From VRUE01 sp963796705 (lineage in GTDB: Bacteria; Actinomycetota; Thermoleophilia; Solirubrobacterales; 70-9), in assembly GCA_963796705.1 (NCBI GenBank), contig CAWCMK010000003.1, forward strand, positions 310,001-374,000: a stretch of 64,000 nt of DNA, given 5' to 3'. The position numbers and the translations under genes were made by a program. Under the pieces are notes generated by a model, which did not search any database, was not told where the DNA came from, and worked only from the letters and a program-made list of their open reading frames with translations. This document shows positions 32,890 to 45,500 of the stretch, one piece after another (position 1 is the stretch's first letter; each line of letters begins with the position of its first letter).

Positions 32890-35499
32890 GTGAATATGGG
32901 GGCAGCACCTAGCTACAGCCGGGCTCGCGCCGCTTCTTCGCGACGCTCCGGCCGTTCTGAGCCTCTAAAAACTACTTTCCTCGGCTTCGGTCGGGCCGCT
33001 GTCGGCACGGGAGTTTTGTGCGCATTCACGATATTGCTGTTTGTCATGCCGGTCTCGTCCAGTCTCGCGAGTCAACACATCGTGGCCTCGGGCGAATACG
33101 GGAAGGAAGGCCCGAAGTCGACGGGGCTCGGCGGCGGGTGCCGACTGGCCTACCAGGAATCGACCCAGCATCTCTACCTGCTATCCGACTCGAAGATCTA
33201 CGGTCTCTCCGTCTCGCCGGGAAGCGCCACGCCCCTCGGCGGTGGGTTCCCGATCAACGCTGGCATCAACAGTGGCTGCGGAGACCCAGACCTCGAAGTC
33301 GACGACTCGGGCGGCAGCTCGTCCGGGAACATCTACGCGACGCCGTCGAACACCAGCATCTACGGCTGGAGCTCCTCCGGCTCGGGTCTGGGCGGGTTCC
33401 CGGTCAGCGTCGGCGGCGAAACATGCGGCGTCGCTGTCACGAACACCGGCGAAGTCTGGGGCGGGAACTATTCCAACTCGCAGGTGAATAAATACAGCTC
33501 GACCGGATCCTCGCTCGGGACAATCGCGATCGGCTTCAGATTCTGCAAGCTCGCCGTCGACCCGACGAACAAGGACCTTTACGTCGTTCCCTACAACGGC
33601 GGCCCAATCGTCAAGTACACGGCGGCGAGCAATTACACGACCAAAATGGAATTCCCGAACAGCTACGGGAACGCCGGGATCGCGGTCGACGGCTCCGAAC
33701 ACGTACTGTACGTCGGCGACGGCAGCACCTCGGTGAAGGCATATGACACCACCTCCGGAAATCTCGTCGAAACGATCGAACTCGGCGGGAACGGTGGCCA
33801 GGGGATCGCAGTCGATGAAGGCACCGACACGCTCTGGGTCACTGTCGGCGGCGGCAGCACCGGGGTGATCAAGGAATTCCTCGGGGTGGAAACGCCGAAA
33901 GCGACTACCGGCGAACCTACGGCGAACACCGAAGTGAGCGGGACCGCCGACCCCAACGGGCAGGGCCCGATCACCGAATGCTATTTCGAATACGGCGAAA
34001 CGCCGGCATACGGCTCGACCAAAAACTGCGCCGAGTCCTTGCCGATCACAAGCATGGAGGAAGTCCACGCGGTACTTCCGGGCCTACTCGGTGAGAAGAC
34101 GTACCACTACCGACTGGTCGTGAGCAACGGGGAACCGTTCATCATCGGCAGGGGAGGGGATAAGACCATCACCCCCCATTATGTCAAGGGGCTTTCCACT
34201 GAAGCGGCGACGGAAGTAACGAGGACAACCGCCGTTCTGCACGCCTCCTTCGAAGGTGATGGGCAGGAGACCAAGTACTACTTCGAGTGGGGCGAAACCA
34301 CCTCCTACGGCCACACGAGCAGCACCCCACCTGGCGTAACTGCCGGATCTCCCACCTATCCTCCGAGGACCCCACTCACGTTCGCCGCGACCGATCTCAC
34401 GCCCGAAACCGTTTACCACTACCGGGTGGTAGCCGAAAACCCCGAAGGAATCAGTCCAGGGCAGGATAAGACCCTAGAAACAGATCCCGCCGTCGGCAAG
34501 GTAACCACTTTGCCTTCGACCGAACTCTCACCCGAATCGATCACTCTCAACGGGGAATTCGAAGGCAACGGTGAAGACACGCACTACTATTTTGAATTCG
34601 GACTCACTCCCGGATACGGCCTGATCGTTCCGGTCGAACCCCCTGGCGCAGACGCTGGGTCCCCCACCGGACCGACTGCGGTGTCGACCAAGGTCACCGA
34701 ATACCTGGGATACACGACCTACCATTACCGCCTCGTGGCGTCCAATCCGGTCGGAACAACCGTCGGCCAGGACGAAACGGTGACCAGTCCCGCGGCGCTG
34801 CTCCCAGGTATCTCCGGGACTGCGGCTTCTGAAGTCGGTGCCACCGAAGCCACCGTCGAAGCGAACGTAATCCCGAACCGTTGGGACACGAGCTATCGAT
34901 TCGAATACGGCCCGAGCACCCACTACGAAGAACATACGCTATACAGCGAATCGATTGGCGATGACATGGCCGGCCATCCGGTGAGCGCGAGGCTCACAGA
35001 CCTCCAGCCCGGGACGACCTACCATTTCCGCGTACGAGCGGTCAACTTCACCGGGCCGGTGAACGGTCCTGATGAGACGTTCACGACCAACAGTCGGCCG
35101 AGAATCGATATGAGCTCGGCGGCAGCGGCCGGCAGAGCGGCCGCCCACCTCCTCGCCCAGGTGGCCCCCGATGGTGTGGCCACCACTGTTTATTTCGACT
35201 ACGGCACATCGACCACATACGGGCGGACGACCCCGAGTGTGGCGATAGGCGCAGGGACCACGAGTGAAGCGGTATCGATCGAACTCGGAGGCCTCTCGGC
35301 TGGCACGACCTACCATGCCCGCGTAGTCGCCAGCAACGGGGTGGGAGTGACAGTCGGTCCGGATCTGTCATTCACGACCGAAGCGGCTCCGCCAGAACCG
35401 CCGGCCCCAGCGCCAGTGGTGAGGTGCAAGCGAGGCTTCATCAAGAAGCACGGTAAGTGCGTCCGCAAGAAGCATAAGAGGAAGGACCACCACAAGTGA
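32890..35499 (+). CDS. Secreted NHL-propeller protein with five Fn3-like repeats and basic C-tail
   Basis: About 869 residues from GTG 32890 (AGGAGA nine bases upstream; the longer frame is upstream noise). A membrane/signal segment (about 35-65, ending PVSSSLASQ) leads into an NHL-type beta-propeller (about 70-340; e.g. GIAVDGSEHVLYVGDGS). Five Fn3-like repeats of about 95 residues follow, each with a YxFEYG strand and a TTYHYRVVA-type strand. The C-terminus is a short basic tail with two Cys (CKRGFIKKHGKCVRKK). No sortase LPxTG is seen; the basic tail may bind an anionic wall polymer. Glutamate is almost always GAA, unlike regions upstream. It is intact, and overlaps the next gene by four bases. 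Confidence 0.86.
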   Translation: MNMGAAPSYSRARAASSRRSGRSEPLKTTFLGFGRAAVGTGVLCAFTILLFVMPVSSSLASQHIVASGEYGKEGPKSTGLGGGCRLAYQESTQHLYLLSDSKIYGLSVSPGSATPLGGGFPINAGINSGCGDPDLEVDDSGGSSSGNIYATPSNTSIYGWSSSGSGLGGFPVSVGGETCGVAVTNTGEVWGGNYSNSQVNKYSSTGSSLGTIAIGFRFCKLAVDPTNKDLYVVPYNGGPIVKYTAASNYTTKMEFPNSYGNAGIAVDGSEHVLYVGDGSTSVKAYDTTSGNLVETIELGGNGGQGIAVDEGTDTLWVTVGGGSTGVIKEFLGVETPKATTGEPTANTEVSGTADPNGQGPITECYFEYGETPAYGSTKNCAESLPITSMEEVHAVLPGLLGEKTYHYRLVVSNGEPFIIGRGGDKTITPHYVKGLSTEAATEVTRTTAVLHASFEGDGQETKYYFEWGETTSYGHTSSTPPGVTAGSPTYPPRTPLTFAATDLTPETVYHYRVVAENPEGISPGQDKTLETDPAVGKVTTLPSTELSPESITLNGEFEGNGEDTHYYFEFGLTPGYGLIVPVEPPGADAGSPTGPTAVSTKVTEYLGYTTYHYRLVASNPVGTTVGQDETVTSPAALLPGISGTAASEVGATEATVEANVIPNRWDTSYRFEYGPSTHYEEHTLYSESIGDDMAGHPVSARLTDLQPGTTYHFRVRAVNFTGPVNGPDETFTTNSRPRIDMSSAAAAGRAAAHLLAQVAPDGVATTVYFDYGTSTTYGRTTPSVAIGAGTTSEAVSIELGGLSAGTTYHARVVASNGVGVTVGPDLSFTTEAAPPEPPAPAPVVRCKRGFIKKHGKCVRKKHKRKDHHK

Positions 35500-38400
35500 G
35501 GATCGCGCACGCGAGAGTGCTGAGAAGAGCTGGCGGGGCGGTCGTTGCGCTCATCCTCCTGACCCTCGGTATCGCTGCCTCCCCGGCGATGGCCACCTAC
35601 GTCCACCCGTCGAGCATCGGGGCATTCGGGAGCGACGGCACGTCGGCGACGACCATCGGCGAAATGAATCAGGGCCAGATGCTGGCGTTCGACCAGAACA
35701 CCAAGCACCTGTACGCGCTGGGGAAGACGCCGCCGAAGATCTATGGCTTCAACGCACCCAATCCAGGCACCCACGAACCCTTGAGCGGCTTCCCGTTCGG
35801 GGCGCCCGAAACGGGCTACCGTCCGGCGATCGCCGTCGACAGCAACGACGGGGACATCTTCATGGTCTCCGAAGAATCCGGTCTCTACGGCTTCAACTCG
35901 AGCGGCGAACTTCTGCCGGGGGTCTTCCCGGTGCGCGGAGCGGGCGAAGTCCCGTGCGGCGTTGCCGTCGATGGTGCAGGCCACGTTTGGGTGGCCGACA
36001 ACGAACACGAAGTCATCCGCGAGTACAACGAGTCGGGCGAATACCTCCAGCGCCTGATCAAGGTCACAACCGGAGCCCCCTGCTCGATCGCGTTCGACAC
36101 GTCGAATGAAGACCTATTCCTCGGCGGTTGGAACGGGAACGTCTGGAAGTACACGGCCTCAAGCGGCTACACCGAACACATCAACCTCAGCTACATCGGT
36201 CCGAGGCAGATCATGGTCGACAGCGCGACGCACGTCCTCTACGTCGAGCGCGGTTTCGGCAACGGCATCGAAGCATGGGACGAGAACGGAAATGTCATCG
36301 AGACCTTTGCTACGGGATTCCCCACCGGAGGCAACGGCCAATCAGCCAGCATCGCAATCGATGAAGCCGATGGGACGATTTACGTGAGCAACCCAGATAC
36401 AAATCAGATCCTCGTCTATCCGGCCGCTATCGCACCTGATGTGACGACGGGTGAACAGAGCGGAGCTGCGACGCTCACCGGCCACGTCGATCCTGCGGGC
36501 GGCGGGCCGGTGACGAACTGCTACTTCGAATACAAGCCCGAATACTCGTTCAACTGGGAATATGCCTCGACTGTCCCGTGCGAACCAGGCATCCCGCCCG
36601 CTTACAGCTCACCCACGGACGTTCACGCCGATATCTCGGGGTCGACCCAATTCGAGCTCGAATACGAATACCGGCTGGTGGCGTCCAACGCTCAAGGAAA
36701 GGCGGTCGGGAGAATCCAACGGCTGATCAAGCACCATGTTTCCGGCCTAACCACCGAACCCGCCACGACCATCGGGCGAAACGCCGCCACCCTCAATGCC
36801 TCGTTCATCGGAACCGGCGAAGACACCAAGTACTACTTCCAGTGGGGCAAGTACCCGGGCGGATACACAAGCAGCAGCTCCGGGGAATTCGAAGAAGACG
36901 CCGGGGTGACGACCGGGTCGACGGCGTTGAGCTACACGATTCCCGACGGTGAACTCGAACCCGGAACCACTTACCACTTCCGGGTACGTGCTCGCAACGG
37001 AGGAGGCACGAGCACCGCGAAAGAAGTGAAGTTCACCACCCTGCCGGCTGTATCCGGCGTGGCTACCGAAGCCGCCACCAACGTCACGAAAGAAAGCGCC
37101 GAACTCCACGGCTCCTTCACCGGAGACGGAGTTGATACTAGCTACTACTTCGAATACGGAGCAAGCACCACCTACGGCAAAGCGACCGCTCTCGTCGACG
37201 CCGGAACTACCGTCGGGCCCATCATGGCGGACCCAGCTCAGCTCACGGAACTTGTTTCAGGCAAGACATACCATTTCAGGTTCGTGGCCGAAAACAGCTA
37301 CGGCAAGACCTACGGCGAGGATCACACGTTCACGACGCTCAGTAAGCCGGTGGTCATCGCCCTTTCGTCCTCGAACGTCACGGCGAACTCCGCGGACCTG
37401 CACGCCGTCCTCAACGATCGCGACCAGGAAACCAGATATCGCTTCGAATACGGACCAACCCCGTCCTACGGAAGCACCGCACCGACTCCAGAAGGGGAAT
37501 TGGCGGCCAGTACGGAAAACAAAGCGATCACGGTCCACCTCGCGAACCTCCAGAGCGTCGTGTACCACTTCCGTGTCGTCGCCACGAGCCCGATCGGCGA
37601 AACCGTGTCCTTCGACCAAACGTTCAACTTCTATCCGGAATCGTGCCCCAACGAAACCGTTCGCCAGCAGACAGGCGCGGACGGACTCCCGGATTGCCGC
37701 GCGTATGAGTTGGTCACTCCTGAAAACGCCGGAAACACCCTCGTGTACCCGGGGAATGTTCCGTTCAGTTCGACGGCAACATCTCCGCCAAGGCTGGCAT
37801 GGGACGGCGCCTACGGCCTGGTCGAAGGGCTAGGAGAAGAGTCAAACAATTGGGGAGACCTTTACGTGGCGACCAGAAACGCCACTGGGTGGCAATCGAA
37901 ATACGTAGGTCTGCCGGCGAGCGAAGTCTTCCTCTCGGGGGGGCCGCCATGTTCTTCAAGAGCGGATACGACCTGAACATCCCCGACAAAATGAACGTGG
38001 GGGTTTCGACGAACCCCAGTCTGTCCGATGTCGTCGAGTGGGATGACGGCCGTTATGGGTGATCTGGCAAGGCGTCGAAGAACAATGCAAGGTCTACGGC
38101 GGCGGCGAAGGATGGTATTCATCGAACGCGCCCTATCTCTGACACTACTACCGGCAAAAAGGTGGAGCGGTGGCCCACGAACGTCCACGCCATTCCGGGC
38201 GGTGACCACTTCATGGGGGAGACTGCAGCCTCTGCCGATTTGAGCCACTTTGTCTTCAACTCCGACGTCGTCTTCGCGCCTGGTGCAGAACCCGGTGCGG
38301 TCTATGACAACAACACCGAAACGGACACAGTGACCCAGGTGTCCTTCGACGAAGGGGGCAACCAGCTGCACAATGCCGCACCGGTGGAAGTGTCCTCCAA

Positions 38401-39773
38401 CGGATTCCACATCCTGATGACCGTAGGAGGGGCCCGAAGGGCATTCAGGAAAACCAACGGTCCTGGTGAACTGTTCATGCGGGTCAGTGACGAACGGACC
38501 TACAACATCGCTGCTGGCAACGCGGTCGAATACGTTGGTATGACACCCGATGGCAAGAATGTGTACTTCACCTCGACAGCATCCCTCACTCCGGAAGATA
38601 CTGATACGAGCGTGGATCTCTATATGTGGAGCGAAGAAGGCTCCAGCGAAGGTCACCTGACTCTGATCTCTAAGGGGAACAACGGGACCGCAGGAAATTC
38701 AGATTCGTGCGACGCGACCTGGACGCAGAAGTGCAACGCAGAACCGATCTTCTTCTCCAACAACCATGGGGGCGGACTCGGAGAAGGCGGTGGTGACACC
38801 GTCGCGCAGGCCGCTGCCGGGGGTAGCCCGTACTCCGATAGTTCGATCGCTGCGGGGAACGGTGACATCTACTTCATCTCGCCGGAACAGCTTGTTGGCG
38901 ACAACGGAGCCACGGGTGAAGAAAATCTCTACGACTACCGGAAGTCAGCTCCAGTTCGTCGCCTCGCTTGAACCCGGCAAGGTGTCATGCATCACGGTCC
39001 AGGAGACTACGTGCAGTGATACAGACGTCGCCCGGATGAACATCTCGCCGGACGACAGTCACATGGCGTTCCTCACGGCGAGCAAGCTGACGAGCTACGA
39101 AAATGCCGAACACTCCGAGATGTACACGTACACCCCGGCCACGGGAGAACCACAGTGCGTGTCGTGCCTGCCGAATGGTGCGCCACCCACGTCGGATGTG
39201 ACGGCAAGCCACAACGGCTTGTTCATGACAAATGACGGGCGGACCTTCTTCGACACAAGCGACGCGCTCGTTCCGGCCGATACGAACGAAGTTGAAGATG
39301 TCTACGAGTTCGTCGACGGGCGCGCACGATTGATCTCTAGCGGGACGGCGGCCGGAAACGAATCGTTCGGTCTTGTGGGTTTCGGGACGAGGCCCGGCCT
39401 GATCGGCGTGAGTGCGGACGGCACTGACGTTTACTTCGCGACCTTTGACGTGTTAGTCGGTCAGGACCGCAACGGCGATGCAATCAAGATTGACGATGCC
39501 CGCACGGGCGGTGGCTTCCCTTTTAACCCTCCGCCGCCCGGGTGTGCCGCCGCGGACGAGTGCCATGGGCCCAGCACGTCAGCCCCGCCGCCTCCCAGTG
39601 GAGGAACCGCGGCGGAACTCGGCAACACCGGCAATCTAAAGCCGGGCAGGACGAATCGCCGCAAGGGCAATAGCAAGAAGAAGAGTGCCCATCGCGAGCG
39701 TGGGCACTCAAAGCACGTGCACCACCGGAAGGCAAAGCACAAGCGCCAAGGCAAGAGGCATGGGAATGGTTGA
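35496..39773 (+). pseudogene. Surface protein A1 (NHL propeller, Fn3-like repeats, TolB-like propeller), frameshifted
   Basis: One gene of about 1,420 codons, now split. Signal peptide (residues 10-30), NHL propeller to about residue 300, Fn3-like repeats to about 700 (YxFEYG/TTYHFRVRA), then CPNETVRQQTGADGLPDCRAYELVTP and a TolB/WD40-like propeller. The frame changes near 37940 (within a run of seven G), 38060, 38132 and 38940; in each case the conserved protein carries on in the new frame without other stops. The C-terminal tail is rich in Lys, Arg and His (HVHHRKAKHKRQGKRHG). B1 at 42.5 kb has the same plan. Either recent decay or consensus errors in homopolymers. The start ATGs overlap the gene before by four bases. 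Confidence 0.75.
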
Positions 39774-39800
39774 GGTAGCCGAGAAGGTATCTGTCGGTCT

Positions 39801-42529
39801 GTGACGGCTGCTGAAGCTCGCAACAGTTCTGGTTGCTGCGACCGCGTCGCTGGCGATTTCCGCTAGGTCGGCAGGTGCGATCGAAATCCGCACCTTCGAC
39901 ATCACTCCGACGACCGCGCAGGCAGGAGCCCATCCGGACCTGAATATCTCCTACTACGGAGAATCCCGCACGACCCGCGGACCGAATTGCCGTGTCAGTG
40001 CAACGATCCAAAAAAACATCGACCTCAGCTTCCCGACGGGGTTCATCGGCAACCCCCATGCGACTCCGCAGTGCAAAGCCGCCGATTTTGCGAGGGAAGT
40101 TTGTCCTGCTGACTCCCAGGTGGGCACGATTGGATACACCGTCGAACTCGGGGGTGGGGCGGCCCTCAACTTCGAAGGAGAAGCCGTCTACAACTCGGTT
40201 CCCAGACCAGATCAGGCGGGACTTCTCTCGATCAAGTTGTGCCGGGGCTGTTCGGCATACCGCTGTACAGCGTCCTCTCCGCGCGCACCGGAAGTGACTA
40301 CGGGTTAAACGCTGATACCGACGGCCTTGAGCGCGGTTTCGCGCTGGAGAAATTCCACCTCAACCTCTGGGGAGTCCCTGCAGACGAAAGCCACACACCG
40401 GAACGGATCGACGACAACATCCATCAGGACCGCAACACGCCGTCGAGCAGCCCGCTTATTCCGTTCCTCCAGAACCCAGGCGTGTGCAGCGCGCCACTCA
40501 CCAGCACCGTTCATGTTCTCGGTTACGACGGCAGTGAGAGCAGCGCCGAATCGACCTGGCCCCAACCAACCGGCTGCGACCTTCTCAACTTCAATCCCAG
40601 CATCAGCGCGAAGCCGACGACGACCGAGACTGACTCAGCCTCCGGTGTCGAAATCGACCTGACGGTGCCGCAGCTGCTGAGCCCGGTGTTCCCCTCACCG
40701 TCGGAGATCAGGACCGCCACGGTCACCCTCCCTGAAGGCTTTTCGATCAACCCCAATGCCGCCGACGGTAAGACCTCGTGCTCGGATGCCGAAGCGCGCT
40801 TCCACACTGACGAAGAAGCCCATTGCCCGGAGTACTCGAAGGTGGGAACCGACACCATCAACAGCTCTGCTCTTCCAGCCCCGGTGCCCGGCGGTATCTA
40901 CATCGGCGAACCGCAGCCAGGGAACCGGTACCGCATCTTCATCACCGGCGACGGCTACGCGACACACATCAAGCTCGCCGGCACGGTGCACCTCGACCCG
41001 GATACCGGGCGACTGGTCGCCTCGTTCGAAAACATCCCCCAGTCACCGCTGACCGAGTTCAACATGCACTTCTTCGGCGCCGAGCGAGGTTTGCTGGCGA
41101 CCCCAACGCAGTGCGGCAACTACGCAGTCCACTCGACCTTCGTGCCCTGGGATGAGGATCTTCCCAGCCAGAGCTCAACCCAGTTCTTCACCCTCGACTC
41201 GGGCCCCGAAGGAGCTCCGTGCCCGAGCTCGCCGCGATCGTTCTCCCCGACCTTCAAAGCCTCATCTGACGAAAACAAGGCCGGCGCTTACAGCCCCTTT
41301 AGCTTCGAGGTCACCCGCAACGACGGCGACCAAAACGTGAGCGGCATCACGGTTGCCACACCTCCCGGGTTCTCGGCAAAGCTTGCCGGCGTCTCCTATT
41401 GCCCCAGTCGGACCTCGCCGCCTCCGCTGATCCGAACGCGTCCGGTGCCGCCCAACTCACCAGCCCGAGCTGTCCCATGTCCTCGCAAATCGGGACGTCG
41501 ATCGCCGGCGCGGGGGCGGGGACGCATCCCGTCTATCTGGAAGGCAGGGTCTATCTGGCCGGACCGTATAAGGGCGCTCCGCTGAGCCTCGCGGTGATCA
41601 CCCCAGCCGTCTCCGGACCCTACGACCTCGGTAACGTCGTGGTCAGATCGGCGATCCACGTCGATCCGCTCACGGCCCAGGTAACGACCGTCTCCGATCC
41701 GCTGCCGCGCATCCTCGACGGGATCCCGCTGCGCCTGCGGGAGATCAAGGTTGACCTCGACCGCAGCGGCTTCACCCTCGACCCGACCAACTGCGACCCA
41801 CTAGCCGTCTCGACGACGATCCTGGGCGAAGAAGGGGCGATGGCGACCCCGTCAAGCCATTACCAGGTGGCCAACTGCGCGATCCTGCCCTATAAACCCG
41901 GTCTAAGCCTGAAGCTCACCGGTGGAGTCAATCGGCGCGGGCACCCGGCGATACACGCGCTCCTAACCGCTAAGCCCGGTGAAGCGAACACGAGTCAGGT
42001 GTCGGTCGCGCTGCCCAGGGGCGAGCAGCTCGATAATTCACATTTCGGCACCGTCTGCACAAGGGTCGACTTTGCCAACGAAGCCTGTCCGACCGGATCA
42101 CGCCTCGGCACTGTCGAAATCGACAGCCCGGTTCTCGAAAACCCGCTGAAGGGGTTTGCCTACCTGCGCTCCTCGACTCACGGTCTTCCGAACCTGGCGC
42201 TGAAAGCGAAGGGCCAGGTGGAAATCGAAGCAATCGCGACGATCGACAGTGTCCACGAAGCCCTGCGGACGACCTTCAAGTCCGTACCGGATGTTCCGTT
42301 TTCATCGATCAGGCTGGATCTTGCCGGCGGCAAGAAGGGCCTGATTCAAAACAGCGAAGGTCTGTGCGGCGCCCACAAGAAGGCCGCCGTGAGAATGACG
42401 GGACAGAACGGCGCCGAGGACAGCATGAGGTCACCGGTCGAAGTGTCCTGCGGCTCATCCGGAAGCAAACGACACAGGCGCCACCGGAGGCAACTGCGGC
42501 GGGTGGTTCACGCACGGGGGTTGCGCTAG
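39801..42529 (+). pseudogene. Secreted protein A2, partner of A1, frameshifted
   Basis: A secreted protein of about 905 residues that starts at GTG 39801. If one extra G near 39807 is removed, it reads VTLLKLATVLVAATASLAI, a good signal peptide. The body has IEIRTFDITPTTAQAGAHPDL, then Ig-like domains rich in Cys pairs and Thr/Ser, such as VTLPEGFSINPNAADGKTSC and a repeated LEGRVYLAGPYKGAPLSLA module. A basic tail ends it (KRHRRHRRQLRRVVHARG). Frame changes lie near 39807, 40233 (missing G: IKVVPGLFG is restored) and 41404 (missing C in a C run). Its homologue B2 is at 47.6-50.4 kb. Function unknown; the A1-A2 pairing, copied as B1-B2, implies a joint surface complex. Confidence 0.72.
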
Positions 42530-42562
42530 GCCATGCGAATCAGACGAGGAGAGCCAGGGTCC

Positions 42563-45500
42563 ATGCGAACCAGCAACACGGTGAGAGGGAGAGTGACGGC
42601 ACTGATCGGCGTCGCGGCGGCCTGCGCCTGCGCCTTCACCGTCCTTGCAACCCCAGCCTCCGCGAGTGAGGTACGGGGATACGACTCTCAGATCACCGGC
42701 TTTTCGTTCCCGTTCGGAATTACTATCGGTCCGCAAGACTCGGTGTGGATCAGCGACGTCGGCCATGGAAGCTTGATTTCGGAGTACGGGGCGTACCCGT
42801 CGCTGTCCAAAATAGGCGCACAGACGGGCGGTGGCCTCTGGGGCGGCCAAAGCCCGATCCACGGCGTGGCGGTCAGCGACGCCAACGAATTCCTCTACAC
42901 GGGTCCCTCGGGGTCGGAAGGCGCGTGCGGCCGCGGCTACTTCTACATCTTCGACAACTCGGGCCAGCTGTACAGGACGAAGGAACCGCCCGGCTACATC
43001 TGCCAGAGCTGGGTAGCTGTCGATAATTCACCGGAAATCGACTCCCGCGGGCACTATTACTTCTACGGGCACGGCGAAGATTCGATCGAAGCGTTCGACG
43101 GATACGGAAACCCAGTCAATTTCTCCGGCTCCGCCAGCTATATCAGCGGAAACCGCATCACCGGCACTCCGAACGGCAACTTCTCCAGTGAAGCCGCCGG
43201 CAGCTTCTCACCAGTTTTCTCCGGTATCACCGTGGACTCCCACGGCAACATCTGGGTCGTCGACCACGGCAAGTCCGAGATCGACGAGTTTGCCTCCAGC
43301 GGGCTCTTCCTCAGGCGTATCACCGGATCCGGAGTGCCGCCGAGCAACACCCCAGCCGGGCCGCAGGGGTTTGGCACCGGCTTCCCGGGACTCGGTGCGA
43401 TCGCCGTCGATCCGACTTCCGGAGACGTGCTCGTTTCCGACAGGGCGGCTCTCGTAATCGATGAGTTCTCACCGACGGGCGAATACATCGGGCGCCTGAC
43501 CGGCTCCGAAACTCCCGCGGGCAGTTTCGGGTACGAATGTTACAGTCCCTACGGAACCGAGTACTGCTACGACAATGTCGACGGCCTCGCGGTCGACTCG
43601 CAGGGCCACCTCTATGTGACCGACGGCGAAAATGGCGTCGTCGACATCTTCAAGGGACGGCCGACCGAGCCCAAGGTGGAATATCAGCAGGAAACGAACC
43701 CGACGCCCACCTCGGGAACTCTGAGCGCGAAGATCGACCCCAACGGCGGCGGGTCCGTCACCTCCTGCCACTTTGAATACGGTATGTCCACCGCGTACGG
43801 CCTCGGGCAGGTTCCCTGCACACCGGATCCGAGCGGCTCGCCGTTCGCTACACCCACCGAAGTACATGCGGAAATCGCCGGGCTCACGACGGAGACCACG
43901 TACCACTATCGTGTTGTCGCCGGTAACGCGAGCACCTCGCGCCAAGGTGCCGATCAGACGTACACGCCTCACAACGTAGTCGGCCTGCGTGCCGAGGCAC
44001 CGACCAATCTTGGCGACGATTCGGCCACACTCAATGGTTCCTTCGTCGGCAACGGAGCTGACACCCGATACTACTTCGAATGGGGCAAGGCCGCTTCGTA
44101 CGGGAACACGACTCCAGCCTCACCCGAAGACGCCGGGTCTCCTTCCGGTCCGGCTCGGACGACGGTGTCGGTAAACATTGGCGAACTGACCCCGGCGACC
44201 CGTTACCATTACCGTGTCGTCGCCGAAAACGGCTCGGTGAGTAAGAGCGATGACCGAAGCTTCGTCACCCCAGCCCGTCTACCGGAAGTGAGGGAGGGGA
44301 TCAGCAACGTCCACTCGAACTCTGCCTTGTTCCAGGCGGAAGTGAACCCTGGCGGCACCGACACGAGTGTCAACTTTGAAATCGGCCCGAACGATTGCTC
44401 GGAAACGCCGGATCCGTGCAGCCTTGCGTTTGCCGAGGGCCTACACATCGGCGCGAATCTCTCCTTCGACAGCGGAACGGAGCGCACGGAAGGGCTCGAA
44501 GGAGGGACCACGTACCACTATCGGATTGTCGCGACGAACTCCTCGGGATCGACCTACGGTCCGGATCGTACATTCGCGACGTACCCGGCTCCCGAAGAAC
44601 TCAGCGATCCCTGCCCCAATGCTCTCGCGAGGCAGCAGACCGGATCGGCCCTGGTCACCGACTGCCGTGCCTATGAGCTGGTGTCTGCGGCGAGCGACGG
44701 GGGATACGACGTCGAGTCGAATCTCGTTCCCGGCCAGACTCCCTTCGCCGGCTATCCGGAAGCCGATGGCGCTCACCCGAGGGTCCTGTACGGAATTCAT
44801 AACGGCGCCATCCCCGGTGTGGCCGGCGATCCGACCAACCGCGGTGTCGACCCGTATGTGGCTGAACGGGGGAGCGACGGCTGGACGACCTCATATGTGG
44901 GAATTTCCGCCGACGACCCCTATGCGGCAGCTCCCTTCTCTTCGACACTGGTGGAAGCGGACGCGAAGCTCGACACCTTCGCTTTCGGCGGCCCGGAAAT
45001 CTGCGCCCCATGCTTTGCCGACGGCTCCTCCGGAATGCCGTTGCATCTGCCCGACGGCAGCCTGGTCCAAGGAATGCAGGGGTCCGAAGCTCAGCCTGGG
45101 GCAACTGCGGACGGGCTGGTGAGAAAGCACCTCTCCGCCGATGGAAGGCACTTCATCTTCAGCACCACATCCCAGTTCGAGCCAGACGGCAACCCCAACG
45201 CCAGCGGCGACGTCTCGATTTACGACCGTAACCTCCTCACGGGCATGACCCAGGTTGTGTCGAAGTCACCGGCCGGCACCAACCTTGCCTGTCTTCAGGG
45301 CGCTGGCGAATGCCATGCCCCGGGTGATGCAAACGGCATCGCCGAGCTTGACGTATCGGCCGACGGCTCCCGAATCCTCGTCGGCCAAAAGGCCTCGAGC
45401 GACGCCGACGGCAACGTCTATTACCACCTCTACATGCACATCGGAAACAATCCTGACACGGTCGACCTCACACCCGGCACGACTTCCGGCGTGCTCTTCA

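Noticed and set aside
40239..41585. Independent gene in the middle of A2
   Set aside because: It continues the same secreted protein after a missing base at about 40233, so it is a fragment, not a separate gene.
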